In this document: piece after piece, positions 1 through 7,323 of the stretch | Layout of the letters: the number at the start of each line of letters is the position of its first letter | Numbering within the stretch: the stretch's first letter is position 1 | Source of the DNA: Planctomycetaceae bacterium | Lineage (GTDB): Bacteria > Planctomycetota > MHYJ01 > SBBU01 | DNA: 12,318 nt | Reading direction: 5' to 3' | Assembly: GCA_005239585.1 (NCBI GenBank) | Contig: SBBU01000200.1 | Span: 1-12,318 of the forward strand | Translations under genes and position numbers: made by a program | The notes under the pieces: generated by a model | Told to the model about the DNA's origin: nothing | Databases searched by the model: none | The model's input: the letters and a program-made list of their open reading frames with translations, nothing else

Positions 1-2
1 AA

Positions 3-1229
3 ACCGCATTAGACAAATACAAAACATTCGAATCGCGTTACAGCAATAGTGATGCGTTTAAACAAAAAGGAGGTTATGTCCGCGTTCAAATCCTTACATG
101 TGAGGCCAAGATAAAGGAGCTGTCTGGAAATACTGACCTGGAAAAAGAAGCTGATGACCTTCTGAAGAGGGCAGATGAAGAATTCAAGTCCAAAAATTAT
201 CGTGAGGCAGACAAATCTTATAGGAAATTTTTATCGTTCTACTCTAAAACTGAGATAGGCATGGCTAAGAGAGGCTATGCAGACGATCAAGTCGCAGGAT
301 GTGTAAGGCTAATGGTTGAGCAATACAAGGCTGTAGACTCGAATAAAACAATTGTTCTTTTCGGCCCGGGTATGGATATAGAGATGCTCAAAAAAATATG
401 GAATTGGGAAAGAGATGAAGTTAAAGTCGATGGTAAAATATTGTATTTTGAATCAAAAGATAAGGAAACGCCGTTACGTTATAGGGTACCAGAAAAGCTG
501 CCTGAAAGAAATTATATACTTCATATTAAGGGCAATTCATCTTCAGATCTTAACATTTTCTTGCCAGTTGAGAAAAGTGTAAAAAATGTTCACTGCCAAA
601 ATTTGCAGGGAAACTTTAATCTGATTGTTGAGGTCTTGGGAAAGGATAAGGTAAATCCAAGCGGTACAAGTGCAACCGTTGGTCCTTTTGGTTTAACTAT
701 ACCGACCTTTATCTTGATATCGAAATCAATAAGGTTCGAGCTCATTGAATTGATACTGCTTCCAGATACTGCATCTCAACAAAGAATAATCCTTTTTGAT
801 GGGACATCCATCGATGGGTGGAAACCAAGAGATCCTGAAAGGCTCAAGGTCGAGTTTAAAGAGAAGGAAAAGCAAATGGTTGTTACTGCTTCTGGTAGAG
901 ACGTTCTCTTTTGGACCAAAGAAGTTCCATCTGACAACTACTCATTTAATCTAGAGGGCGTATTTAGCGGAGGCATTAATGCTGGAATAACTTTTGTTTT
1001 ACCGATAAGTAATGAGCAAATTGCCTATCTTGAGCATTCCCTTGATAAAGGGCGCTTTAACATCAAGATATCAGTTGATAAAAATGGTGCAATTAACGTA
1101 AATAATGAGCCAAAGGAACCCAAGTCGATAATTAAAAGAAAACATCCAACAGACAAGTATATAGGATTTACAGTTCCCAGCGGAGTAGTACTTGTCTTTG
1201 AGCGAATCGAAATAATCAAGGGGGAATGA
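3..1229 (+). CDS. TPR-like / DUF1080 (concanavalin-like) domain protein, 5' partial
   Basis: The reading frame is open from the left edge, so the true start lies upstream; the internal ATG at 261 is not the start because the coding pattern continues unbroken before it. About 408 residues are visible. Residues 1-100 are charged and helical, with a TPR-like pair (around ADEEFKSKNYREADKSYRKF). A beta-rich region follows, and then near residue 263 the phrase ILFDGTSIDGW, the hallmark opening of DUF1080 (3-keto-disaccharide hydrolase / laminin-G-like) domains, which runs to the C-terminus. DUF1080 domains are common in Planctomycetota and Verrucomicrobiota, usually in secreted or surface proteins and often fused to repeats or kinases; the role here is unknown. 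The beta-rich part before it may be a second, degenerate jelly-roll. The gene ends with TGA 74 bp before dxs, which has its own promoter, so the two need not be co-transcribed. Confidence 0.8.
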   Translation, partial: TALDKYKTFESRYSNSDAFKQKGGYVRVQILTCEAKIKELSGNTDLEKEADDLLKRADEEFKSKNYREADKSYRKFLSFYSKTEIGMAKRGYADDQVAGCVRLMVEQYKAVDSNKTIVLFGPGMDIEMLKKIWNWERDEVKVDGKILYFESKDKETPLRYRVPEKLPERNYILHIKGNSSSDLNIFLPVEKSVKNVHCQNLQGNFNLIVEVLGKDKVNPSGTSATVGPFGLTIPTFILISKSIRFELIELILLPDTASQQRIILFDGTSIDGWKPRDPERLKVEFKEKEKQMVVTASGRDVLFWTKEVPSDNYSFNLEGVFSGGINAGITFVLPISNEQIAYLEHSLDKGRFNIKISVDKNGAINVNNEPKEPKSIIKRKHPTDKYIGFTVPSGVVLVFERIEIIKGE

Positions 1230-1265
1230 AGCGCTCGGCGGCCGCGGGGTAATAACTATCCTTCC

Positions 1266-1294
1266 TTGCTAAAGGTATCGGCATTCTTTAGAAT
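1266..1294 (+). promoter_or_regulatory. Promoter of dxs, predicted to give leaderless mRNA
   Basis: There is a -35-like TTGCTA (1266-1271), a 17-nt spacer and a -10 box TAGAAT (1289-1294; 5 of 6 matches to TATAAT). Only 8 nt separate the -10 box from the GTG start at 1303, so the predicted transcription start falls on or next to the start codon. No Shine-Dalgarno sequence is present. The same arrangement occurs before the ECF sigma gene and moaB. Confidence 0.6.
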
Positions 1295-1302
1295 GTTACA
1301 CC

Positions 1303-3264
1303 GTGGGAAAATACCTCGATAGGATAAATCAGGCAAATGACGTCAAGGCATTCAAAGAGGAGGAACTTGGCTATCTGGCCGAGGAAATACGCAAAGAAAT
1401 TATCGATGTAGTATACAAAAATGGCGGTCATTTAGGCTCGAATCTAGGCGTTGTTGATCTTACAATCGCACTCCACTATCTCTTTGATCCGGCAAAGGAT
1501 CTCATTGTCTGGGATGGCAGTTATCAGACATACACACACAAGATCCTCACAGGCCGCAGGACGCAGTTTAGTACACTGCGTCAATTTAAGGGTCTTAGCG
1601 GTTTTGCATGGAAGAATGAGAGCAGTCTAGATCCATTTTCATTTGGACATGTCGGGACAGGTCTTGCCGCCGCGTATGGTGCAAGTGTAGCAGACAAGGC
1701 GCTTGGGAGACAGAGAAAAGTCATAGGTATTGTAGGCGATGGCTCCATGACATCAGGTGTCGCATTTGAAGCCCTTAATAACATAGGTGCATCGAGGCAG
1801 GGGATGCTGGTTATACTTAATGACAATGGATTTTCGATAGCAAAGACAGTAGGCGCTATATCAAATTATTTCAATGAGCTTAGGACAAAACCCATTTACA
1901 GCGGTTTCAAAAAAGAGCTGCAACAAGTCCTTTCTAAACTCCCTCTGGGACATTCTATCGAGCAGGCGCTGGAGGCAGTTCATCGAGGCCTTAGACAGGC
2001 GATTCTTCCCAATATGTTTTCTGCGCTGGGTTTTCAGTACTATGGGCCGATAGATGGACACGATATAAAGCTTATCTTGAGGATATTGAACAACATCAAG
2101 TCTCAGAATCGCCCAGTGCTTCTTCACGTAGTTACAAAAAAGGGCAAGGGGCATCCAGATGCAGATAAGGACCCATACGGGCTTCACAAGCCGGTTGAAC
2201 CTGCCCATGTGCCTGCGGCAAAAGGGAAAGTACATAAGGAATACAAGCTCGAGCCCGCCGGCAAGGCGCCATTGCTAAAGACTAAATCATATACGCGGGC
2301 ATTTATTGACATACTTACAGTTACAGCTCAAAACGATAAGAGAATCTGTGCAATAACTGCTGCAATGCCGGATGGTACTGGTCTGGTTGAATTCGGCAAG
2401 GTATTTCCAGATAGAACTTTTGATGTCGGGATCAGCGAACAATGCGCTGTTGCGTTTGCCTGCGGACTAGCAAGTGCAGGTTTGAGACCAGTTGTTGCAA
2501 TATATTCTACATTTTTGCAGCGGGCTTATGATCAGATTTTCCAAGAGGCATGTCTTCAGAATGCCCCTGTACTCTTTGCGATAGATAGGGCTGGTATTGC
2601 GGGGGAGGATGGACCAACTCATCATGGAGTCTTTGATGTAGGATACCTCAGACTCTTTCCAAACATTACGGTAATGGCGCCAAAGGATGAGCAGGAGTTT
2701 GTGGGCATGATGTCTCTTGCATTTAACCTGCCGGGCCCTTCAGCAATCAGATTTCCAAGGGAAAACTGTCCGCAGATCGAGTCAAAGGCCCAAGCGGTGG
2801 AGCTGGGGAAGGGCGAGATAGTGGTAGATGGTAAAGACGGCATGGTGCTTGGCTATGGGGCCTCGGTAAAGTATGCAGTCAAGGCAAGAGAGATCCTGCT
2901 TGGCGAAGGAATCGATATAGGAGTTGCAAACGCGCGCTTTGTAAAACCTATAGACTCTGAATTGATTTCGGAACTGATTTATCACTATCCATTTGTGCTT
3001 TGTGTTGAAGATCATACATATCAGGGAGGATTCGGGTCGGCAGTCCTAGAGGCAGCAGCTCTGAAGGGACTAGATAGCAAAAAGATAAAGCTTTTATCTG
3101 TCCCTGATAAATTTATTGACCACGGGCCAAGAGAACTTCTTTTAAAGTTACTCGGGCTCGATGGCGAAGGCATAGCCCGCGCATGCAAAATACTAATTGA
3201 AAACCCCAAGGTTTCATCAGAAGCTCTTTACATGACAGAGTTTGTATCATCAATTTGCACGTAG
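1303..3264 (+). CDS. dxs: 1-deoxy-D-xylulose-5-phosphate synthase (variant active site)
   Basis: This is a TPP-dependent enzyme that condenses pyruvate with glyceraldehyde 3-phosphate, the first step of the MEP isoprenoid pathway. Its 653 residues are close to the family's 620-640. Family blocks are in order: GGHLGSNLGVVDLTIALHYLF (41-61), HKILTGRR (79-86), GDG for TPP/Mg (145-147), LNDN (172-175), GPIDGHD (248-254), E379 of the pyrimidine half-site, QRAYDQ (406-411), GEDGPTHHGVFD (434-445) and IRFPR (482-486). Several usually invariant positions differ: WDVGHQ is WDGSYQ (His to Tyr74), NDNEMSI is NDNGFSI (Glu to Gly176), and EQHAV is EQCAV (His to Cys381). H43, H116, H253, E379, R407 and H440/H441 are kept. 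It may be a genuine but divergent DXS or a DXS-like paralogue. The GTG start is forced: an in-frame stop lies at 1270-1272 and no other start codon comes before the conserved LDRI segment. Confidence 0.88.
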   Translation: MGKYLDRINQANDVKAFKEEELGYLAEEIRKEIIDVVYKNGGHLGSNLGVVDLTIALHYLFDPAKDLIVWDGSYQTYTHKILTGRRTQFSTLRQFKGLSGFAWKNESSLDPFSFGHVGTGLAAAYGASVADKALGRQRKVIGIVGDGSMTSGVAFEALNNIGASRQGMLVILNDNGFSIAKTVGAISNYFNELRTKPIYSGFKKELQQVLSKLPLGHSIEQALEAVHRGLRQAILPNMFSALGFQYYGPIDGHDIKLILRILNNIKSQNRPVLLHVVTKKGKGHPDADKDPYGLHKPVEPAHVPAAKGKVHKEYKLEPAGKAPLLKTKSYTRAFIDILTVTAQNDKRICAITAAMPDGTGLVEFGKVFPDRTFDVGISEQCAVAFACGLASAGLRPVVAIYSTFLQRAYDQIFQEACLQNAPVLFAIDRAGIAGEDGPTHHGVFDVGYLRLFPNITVMAPKDEQEFVGMMSLAFNLPGPSAIRFPRENCPQIESKAQAVELGKGEIVVDGKDGMVLGYGASVKYAVKAREILLGEGIDIGVANARFVKPIDSELISELIYHYPFVLCVEDHTYQGGFGSAVLEAAALKGLDSKKIKLLSVPDKFIDHGPRELLLKLLGLDGEGIARACKILIENPKVSSEALYMTEFVSSICT

Positions 3265-3306
3265 AGTAAATTGTAGAGCCTCCATGTAGCTTGCCGTGGT
3301 GAAGCC

Positions 3307-4233
3307 TTAATTTGCCTCAAGGTATCGTTCACAATCCAGCGCAGCCATGCAGCCTGTGCCTGCTGCAGTTACAGCCTGCCGGTAGACATGGTCTTGAACA
3401 TCACCGCAAGCAAAGACTCCATCTATGTTGGTACGAGTCCCATTTCTGGTAAGAATGTATCCTTTTTCGTCGAGATCGACCACACCCTTGAATATTGATG
3501 TATTTGGCGTATGACCAATTGCAACGAACATAGCTGAGCATGCCTGTGTGGTCTCTCTTCCAGTCTTTAGATTTTTGATCCTGACACCCGTTACCAGATT
3601 TTTGGTGATATCGTCCACCATTGTTATAGCTGAATCCCAAATAAAACTGATGTTAGGTGTATTAAATGCCCTCTGTTGCATTATCTTGGATGCCCTGAGA
3701 CTAGAGCGCCTATGGATAACTGTAACGCTCTTTACTATCTTTGAGAGATAAAGCGATTCTTCCATTGCCGAGTCTCCACCACCTACCACGACAACATCTT
3801 TTCCCTTAAAAAAAAAGCCGTCACATGTTGCACAGGATGAGACTCCTTTTCCGATAAGCTTTTGCTCTGACTCTAGACCAAGCCAATTACTTGATGCTCC
3901 TGTTGCAATTATGATGCCCCTGCTGAGATAGACTTCATTTTCAACATAGACTTTGAATGGTTTGGAGCCTAGGTCTACTTTGGTTGCCTCTTGATCTATG
4001 ATTCGTGTCCCAAATCTCTCGGCCTGTTTTCTGAACTCTTGCATCAGCTGCGGACCCTGTATACCGTGCGGAAAACCGGGGTAGTTTTCAACGTCGGTGG
4101 TGAGCATAAGCTGGCCGCCCCAAACAGTCCCTGCAATCATGAATGGATTAAGGTTTGCCCTTGCAAGATAAATGGCTGCTGTGTAACCTGCAGGCCCCGA
4201 TCCAATTATTATTGCGTTTTCAACCTCTTTCAT
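3307..4233 (-). CDS. trxB: Thioredoxin reductase (NADPH)
   Basis: This cytoplasmic FAD enzyme passes electrons from NADPH to thioredoxin. Its 308 residues match the low-molecular-weight bacterial type. It shows the FAD dinucleotide-binding GSGPAG (11-16), GGQL with ENYPGF (39-55), the redox-active CATC (C134, C137), the NADPH-binding GGGDSAMEE (151-159), HRRSSLRAS (174-182), whose arginines are typical of NADPH preference, and the C-terminal FAD motif GVFACGDVQD (272-281). Nothing is missing. It is the last gene of the minus-strand set with the GGDEF protein (34 nt gap) and the NPP phosphodiesterase, and it converges on dxs with only 42 bp between. There is no convincing Shine-Dalgarno sequence before the ATG. 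No thioredoxin gene is present in the window. Confidence 0.95.
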   Translation of the reverse strand: MKEVENAIIIGSGPAGYTAAIYLARANLNPFMIAGTVWGGQLMLTTDVENYPGFPHGIQGPQLMQEFRKQAERFGTRIIDQEATKVDLGSKPFKVYVENEVYLSRGIIIATGASSNWLGLESEQKLIGKGVSSCATCDGFFFKGKDVVVVGGGDSAMEESLYLSKIVKSVTVIHRRSSLRASKIMQQRAFNTPNISFIWDSAITMVDDITKNLVTGVRIKNLKTGRETTQACSAMFVAIGHTPNTSIFKGVVDLDEKGYILTRNGTRTNIDGVFACGDVQDHVYRQAVTAAGTGCMAALDCERYLEAN

Positions 4234-4267
4234 TATAAGTTAAGATTTTAAGATTTGACTAGACACT

Positions 4268-5614
4268 TTATTCGGCGCCTTTGATTATGTCGTAGAATTT
4301 TTGCTTGTCCTGATACATTGTCTTGTCGACTGTTCTTAGAAAATCATCGGTGCTCGCTCCGGGTGGATACTGGCATATTCCGACAGCAATTGATAGTCGG
4401 ATCGGTTCATTTTTAGAGTAGAGATTGGTGAATTTGCTTGAGGCTATTTCTTGGGTGAGGTTATGTCCCTTTACGTTGGCGTTTTCCAGGGTTGTCTCTG
4501 GCATTAAGATCATGAATTCATCTCCACCATACCGTGCTACGATATCTGTCTGGCGGGAGGAGGCTTTAATTATCTTTGCAATCTCCTGAAGTGTCAGATC
4601 CCCTTGTTTGTGTCCGTATGTATCATTCACTTGCTTAAAACCGTTCACATCGGCCATGAGCAGCGAAAGCGGACGCTTGTATCTTGTAGTTCTGCTGAGC
4701 TCCTCCTCAAGCTTCGAGTCAAGGTAGCGTCTGTTATAAAGTCCTGTCAGCGGATCTACAATTGATTGTTCGAAGATTCTTTCATAGAGTCTGATATTTT
4801 CAAGCACGAGGCCAATTATCTCGGCTATGGCGATCACAATATCCCGGTATCCTCTGATGGCTACTTCATTTCCCTTGAGCGATTCAAGCTCTCTCTGGGG
4901 CAGTTGTACATCCATGACCCCAATTATTCCTTCTTTACCATTGAGTGCGACAAACAATTGATTCCCTTTTTCGATATATTGTGACTTGCCTGTCAGAAGA
5001 TCAGCCAAGCCATCCTTTTTATCTATTTTTATATCCCTTGTTTTTGTCTCTGAAAGGGCAGGGACAAGTATTTTGCCTTCCAAAAGATAGAATGTTGCTT
5101 TTGCATATCCGAGCTTGTCTCTCTTTTGCATAAAGTCTGTAGCACATTCAAAGACGTGATTTACAGATTTAAGGTCCAAGAGTTCGCGGGCTAGCTCCTG
5201 CATGGCCTCTAGCTTTTCTTTTATGATCCCCAGCCTTGAATTCGACTTTATTATCTCTTCTATCTTTTCCCATGCGGATTCAACATAAAGCTTTTTTTCT
5301 GTCAGATCTCTGGCAAAGCCTGCAAAATTGTTTTCCCCCATTGAAAAGAGCTGTAACTGAACAGACAAAAGTTGTCCGTTTTTAGTCTTTAGCTTGACCT
5401 CAGTTTTCAGGTCATCAGCGGTCTCAAGAAGAGTTTTGATGTGATTATCTTCTACAAGGTTAGTGAATTGTAGTTTACCTACAAGTTCATCTCTTCTGTA
5501 TCCCGTGAGTGCCTCAAATAGTTTATTTACATCTACAAAATTATGTGATGATTTTTCTAATATGAATTGAGGTTCCATTGAGCTGTCAAATATGCTCTTG
5601 TAGATCTCTTTCAT
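4268..5614 (-). CDS. PAS-GAF-GGDEF diguanylate cyclase
   Basis: This is a predicted c-di-GMP synthase of 448 residues. An N-terminal PAS domain (about 5-108, with the typical ALTGYRRDELVGK and a closing FARDLTEKK) is followed by a short coiled-coil linker (about 110-150), a GAF-like domain (about 150-275) and a C-terminal GGDEF domain (about 283-445). The catalytic domain looks intact: DPLTGLYNRRYLD (287-299), ADVNGFKQVNDTYGH with metal-binding D322, and the signature GGDEF at 363-367. An RxxD inhibitory site (R354-D357) sits five residues before the signature, so feedback inhibition by c-di-GMP is expected. There is no membrane segment, so it is probably a cytosolic sensor. Its ATG lies 2 nt after the stop of the upstream phosphodiesterase gene, which points to translational coupling. 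The ligands of the PAS and GAF domains cannot be read from the sequence. Confidence 0.92.
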   Translation of the reverse strand: MKEIYKSIFDSSMEPQFILEKSSHNFVDVNKLFEALTGYRRDELVGKLQFTNLVEDNHIKTLLETADDLKTEVKLKTKNGQLLSVQLQLFSMGENNFAGFARDLTEKKLYVESAWEKIEEIIKSNSRLGIIKEKLEAMQELARELLDLKSVNHVFECATDFMQKRDKLGYAKATFYLLEGKILVPALSETKTRDIKIDKKDGLADLLTGKSQYIEKGNQLFVALNGKEGIIGVMDVQLPQRELESLKGNEVAIRGYRDIVIAIAEIIGLVLENIRLYERIFEQSIVDPLTGLYNRRYLDSKLEEELSRTTRYKRPLSLLMADVNGFKQVNDTYGHKQGDLTLQEIAKIIKASSRQTDIVARYGGDEFMILMPETTLENANVKGHNLTQEIASSKFTNLYSKNEPIRLSIAVGICQYPPGASTDDFLRTVDKTMYQDKQKFYDIIKGAE

Positions 5615-5616
5615 AG

Positions 5617-6918
5617 TTAATTCTGAATCACTTGCTTTATAGCCTTGCCATCCACGTCGCAGATTATACCCATTAACTTACAAAGTGTTGGTGCAATGTC
5701 TACCAGGTCTATTTTATCAATTTTACAGGGATTTTTAATACGATGTCCAACTGCTATAAAACCTGTGTAGAGTTCATCTTGGTCTGGTAGATGGCCGTGC
5801 TGACTAGACATGCTTGCTTTACCTGTGATTTCTTCTGACAACGCATCAGAGATTGCATAGCCATTCAATGGCTCAAGTGCCGCGATGGCTTCATCACAGG
5901 TATGCAGTGGCTTTAGGTCGTCAATGATCTTGTAGTACTTACCGCTCTTTTCTTTAAGGAGTTTCAGTACCTTCTCTTTGGACTCCTTATCTTTGAGGAA
6001 AACGAGACCCACTGCATCGCATGAGAGCACAAATGCCTTGGCTGCAAGCCCATTCTGTTTGAGAAGTGTGTTTGGCCTGAATTCCTCTGATACATTTTTA
6101 AATCCGTGGTCGCCAACAATGAACAAAGTGGCTTTTCTGTCTTTGAGTGTGTCGATTATTTTTCCTATGGCCTCATCAAGAGATTCAAGCGCTTTTTTCA
6201 GTTCCTCTGAATCTTTTCCGTATTGATGGGATATCGTGTCTACGGAGAGGAAATGAATTAACATTAGGTCAGGGCTATGTTTGCTTATTACATGAATCGA
6301 TACTGAGGTTAATAGTTTATCTGCTTCCAAAGGATCTTTGAGTTTTGATTCATCTGGCTTGCCAATCACAGACAAAAGTTCCATGAGCAGGGATTTGGTG
6401 GAGTGCTTCATTAGGAGGCCTATATGAGTTTCTTTGTCATTTGTGGGCCAGCGCTCTGGCACAAGTAGGTCGATCTTTGCACCTACGGTTGTTGGCCAGT
6501 AAATACTGGCAGTCTTTAGACCTTTTTCACTTGCATAGTCCCAGAGGGTCTTGGACTTGAAAGAAGAGGCATTAAAAAATTTCTCGCCATCCTTGTTTGA
6601 ATTGGCATAGATGCCGTGCTTATCTGGGTAAACGCCTGTTACTATGCTTGCATGGGCTGGATAAGTTACAGAGGGGTATACTGAAACTGCCCTTTTTGCG
6701 TAAACCCCATCTTTTACACATTTTTTCAGATTCGGTGTTTTCCAAGTGTCGGAAAGATAGAATTCTGGCCTGAGACCATCGATCGAAATTATAATAAAAA
6801 GCTCATTTTCTTTTGGATTGATTAAAAGAAATGGTAGTGCAAATAATGACAGAACTATTTTCAAGCTCCCAGTAATATACTTTTTATGCTTTCCATTGCA
6901 ATCTTTAACCAGATTCAT
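5617..6918 (-). CDS. Exported type I phosphodiesterase / nucleotide pyrophosphatase (alkaline phosphatase superfamily)
   Basis: This is a two-zinc phosphohydrolase of the NPP family (433 residues) that would cleave phosphodiester or pyrophosphate bonds outside the cytoplasm. A basic N-terminus (KHKK, 10-13) and a hydrophobic segment at about 18-34 form a signal peptide or anchor; there is no lipobox. The metal and nucleophile set is complete: D47 (ISIDGLRPEFY), nucleophile T85 (YPSVTYPAHASIVTG), D227 and H231 (SVDTISHQYG), D270 and H271 (GDHGF), and H374 (QHGHLP). The substrate cannot be fixed from the sequence; nucleotides, phospholipid head groups or sugar phosphates are all possible. It leads the operon with the diguanylate cyclase and trxB. 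The ATG at 6918 has no visible Shine-Dalgarno sequence, and I found no convincing promoter close upstream. Confidence 0.9.
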   Translation of the reverse strand: MNLVKDCNGKHKKYITGSLKIVLSLFALPFLLINPKENELFIIISIDGLRPEFYLSDTWKTPNLKKCVKDGVYAKRAVSVYPSVTYPAHASIVTGVYPDKHGIYANSNKDGEKFFNASSFKSKTLWDYASEKGLKTASIYWPTTVGAKIDLLVPERWPTNDKETHIGLLMKHSTKSLLMELLSVIGKPDESKLKDPLEADKLLTSVSIHVISKHSPDLMLIHFLSVDTISHQYGKDSEELKKALESLDEAIGKIIDTLKDRKATLFIVGDHGFKNVSEEFRPNTLLKQNGLAAKAFVLSCDAVGLVFLKDKESKEKVLKLLKEKSGKYYKIIDDLKPLHTCDEAIAALEPLNGYAISDALSEEITGKASMSSQHGHLPDQDELYTGFIAVGHRIKNPCKIDKIDLVDIAPTLCKLMGIICDVDGKAIKQVIQN

Positions 6919-7046
6919 GCGAGTTTAAGCTGGTGTAAGCGGACAAGTTCGATCCGTGTGAGTTTGTTCCAATCCATCTGCACCCTGACAGGTACGGGGT
7001 TTTGCGTTTAGCGTGGGGGAAGAGTAAAGTGCCATATACTGGGAGA

Positions 7047-7072
7047 AAAAACGGCAGACGTCCGCCGTTTTT
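7047..7072. terminator. Strong hairpin with T-runs on both strands (orphan terminator)
   Basis: The arms aaaaacggc (7047-7055) and gccgttttt (7064-7072) pair perfectly over 9 bp. The central agacgtcc can pair further as gac/gtc with one mismatch. A run of T ends the stem on either strand, the form of a bidirectional intrinsic terminator. The flanking genes diverge from here, so it ends neither. It may end an unrecognised small RNA or act as an attenuator in the long minus-strand leader. Confidence 0.55.
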
Positions 7073-7170
7073 CTTAGGCATGCGCATAGTGATAGGGTAA
7101 ACCAATGACCGTATCTATTTTAAAATCCCGTGACCTGTTAGATCTGCACTTGTATAGTAATACGACACAA

Positions 7171-7203
7171 AATTCCAACAAAGACGGAATTAGAACGTAT
7201 AAT
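7171..7203 (+). promoter_or_regulatory. Promoter of the K/E-rich protein gene with operator-like inverted repeat
   Basis: A perfect -10 box TATAAT lies at 7198-7203. The -35 position (CCAACA, 7175-7180, 17-nt spacer) is a poor match. Overlapping the -35 region is a perfect inverted repeat, aattcc (7171-7176) and ggaatt (7186-7191) separated by 9 nt, which is well placed as a regulator binding site. A weak -35 with an operator-like repeat would fit activator-dependent control. The predicted leader is about 115 nt. Confidence 0.45.
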
Positions 7204-7251
7204 ATCTTGAGGCCTTTGAGGCAAATGGCTGCCTAGCATCAAGGAGTCACT

Positions 7252-7292
7252 AACTGACCTGGAAATCCTCTGGTGGTCAGAGGTGGTCAGTT
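7252..7292 (+). promoter_or_regulatory. Structured 5' leader hairpin before the K/E-rich protein gene
   Basis: Nested inverted repeats could fold in the mRNA leader. The outer arms aactgacc (7252-7259) and ggtcagtt (7285-7292) enclose the inner arms cctctg (7267-7272) and cagagg (7278-7283), which close a 5-nt loop: 14 bp in total with an asymmetric internal loop. A tandem repeat of ggtggtcag (7272-7280 and 7282-7290) supplies part of the pairing. The hairpin ends 21 nt before the Shine-Dalgarno sequence, so it could influence mRNA stability or translation. Confidence 0.45.
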
Positions 7293-7323
7293 GGCAAGGG
7301 CAGCAATGTCAACGGAGGATATC

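Larger units (their letters stand above)
6919..7323. other. 405-nt gene-free region between divergent genes
   Basis: No coding region here is supported. On the + side it holds the promoter, an inverted repeat and the structured leader of the K/E-rich protein gene. Near its middle is a 9-bp terminator-like hairpin (7047-7072) that terminates no annotated gene. The 6919-7046 part is relatively GC-rich, with small inverted repeats such as accc/gggt around 6982-7000. It could be the leader of the minus-strand NPP operon or a small RNA, but I could not match it to a known RNA family. Confidence 0.5.

Noticed and set aside
1231..1249. GC-rich patch containing an 8-bp palindrome identical to a rare restriction site, perhaps a cloning linker
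   Set aside because: The flanking genes continue naturally on both sides and no vector sequence is present; probably a chance GC-rich spacer.
3265..3306. Possible terminator between convergent dxs and trxB
   Set aside because: Only a 5-bp stem with a G-U pair (ccatg/cgtgg) is visible and there is no T-run.
6943..6960. T-arm-like ttcgatc suggesting a tRNA or tmRNA
   Set aside because: The stem has a mismatch and there is no matching acceptor, D arm or anticodon arm at the needed distance.
6975..7020. Minus-strand ACGCAAA-like stretch resembling part of a c-di-GMP (GEMM) riboswitch, upstream of the operon with the GGDEF gene
   Set aside because: The required second hairpin with its AGGGCAAACC element is absent and the spacing does not fit.
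6905..7105. Open frame of 66 codons on the minus strand overlapping the NPP gene start
   Set aside because: It has no Shine-Dalgarno sequence or recognisable domain and runs through the 7047-7072 hairpin, so it looks like a chance frame in non-coding DNA.
7158..7168. taatacgac, like the start of a T7 phage promoter
   Set aside because: It diverges from the consensus straight after this core and no phage genes are nearby; a coincidence.
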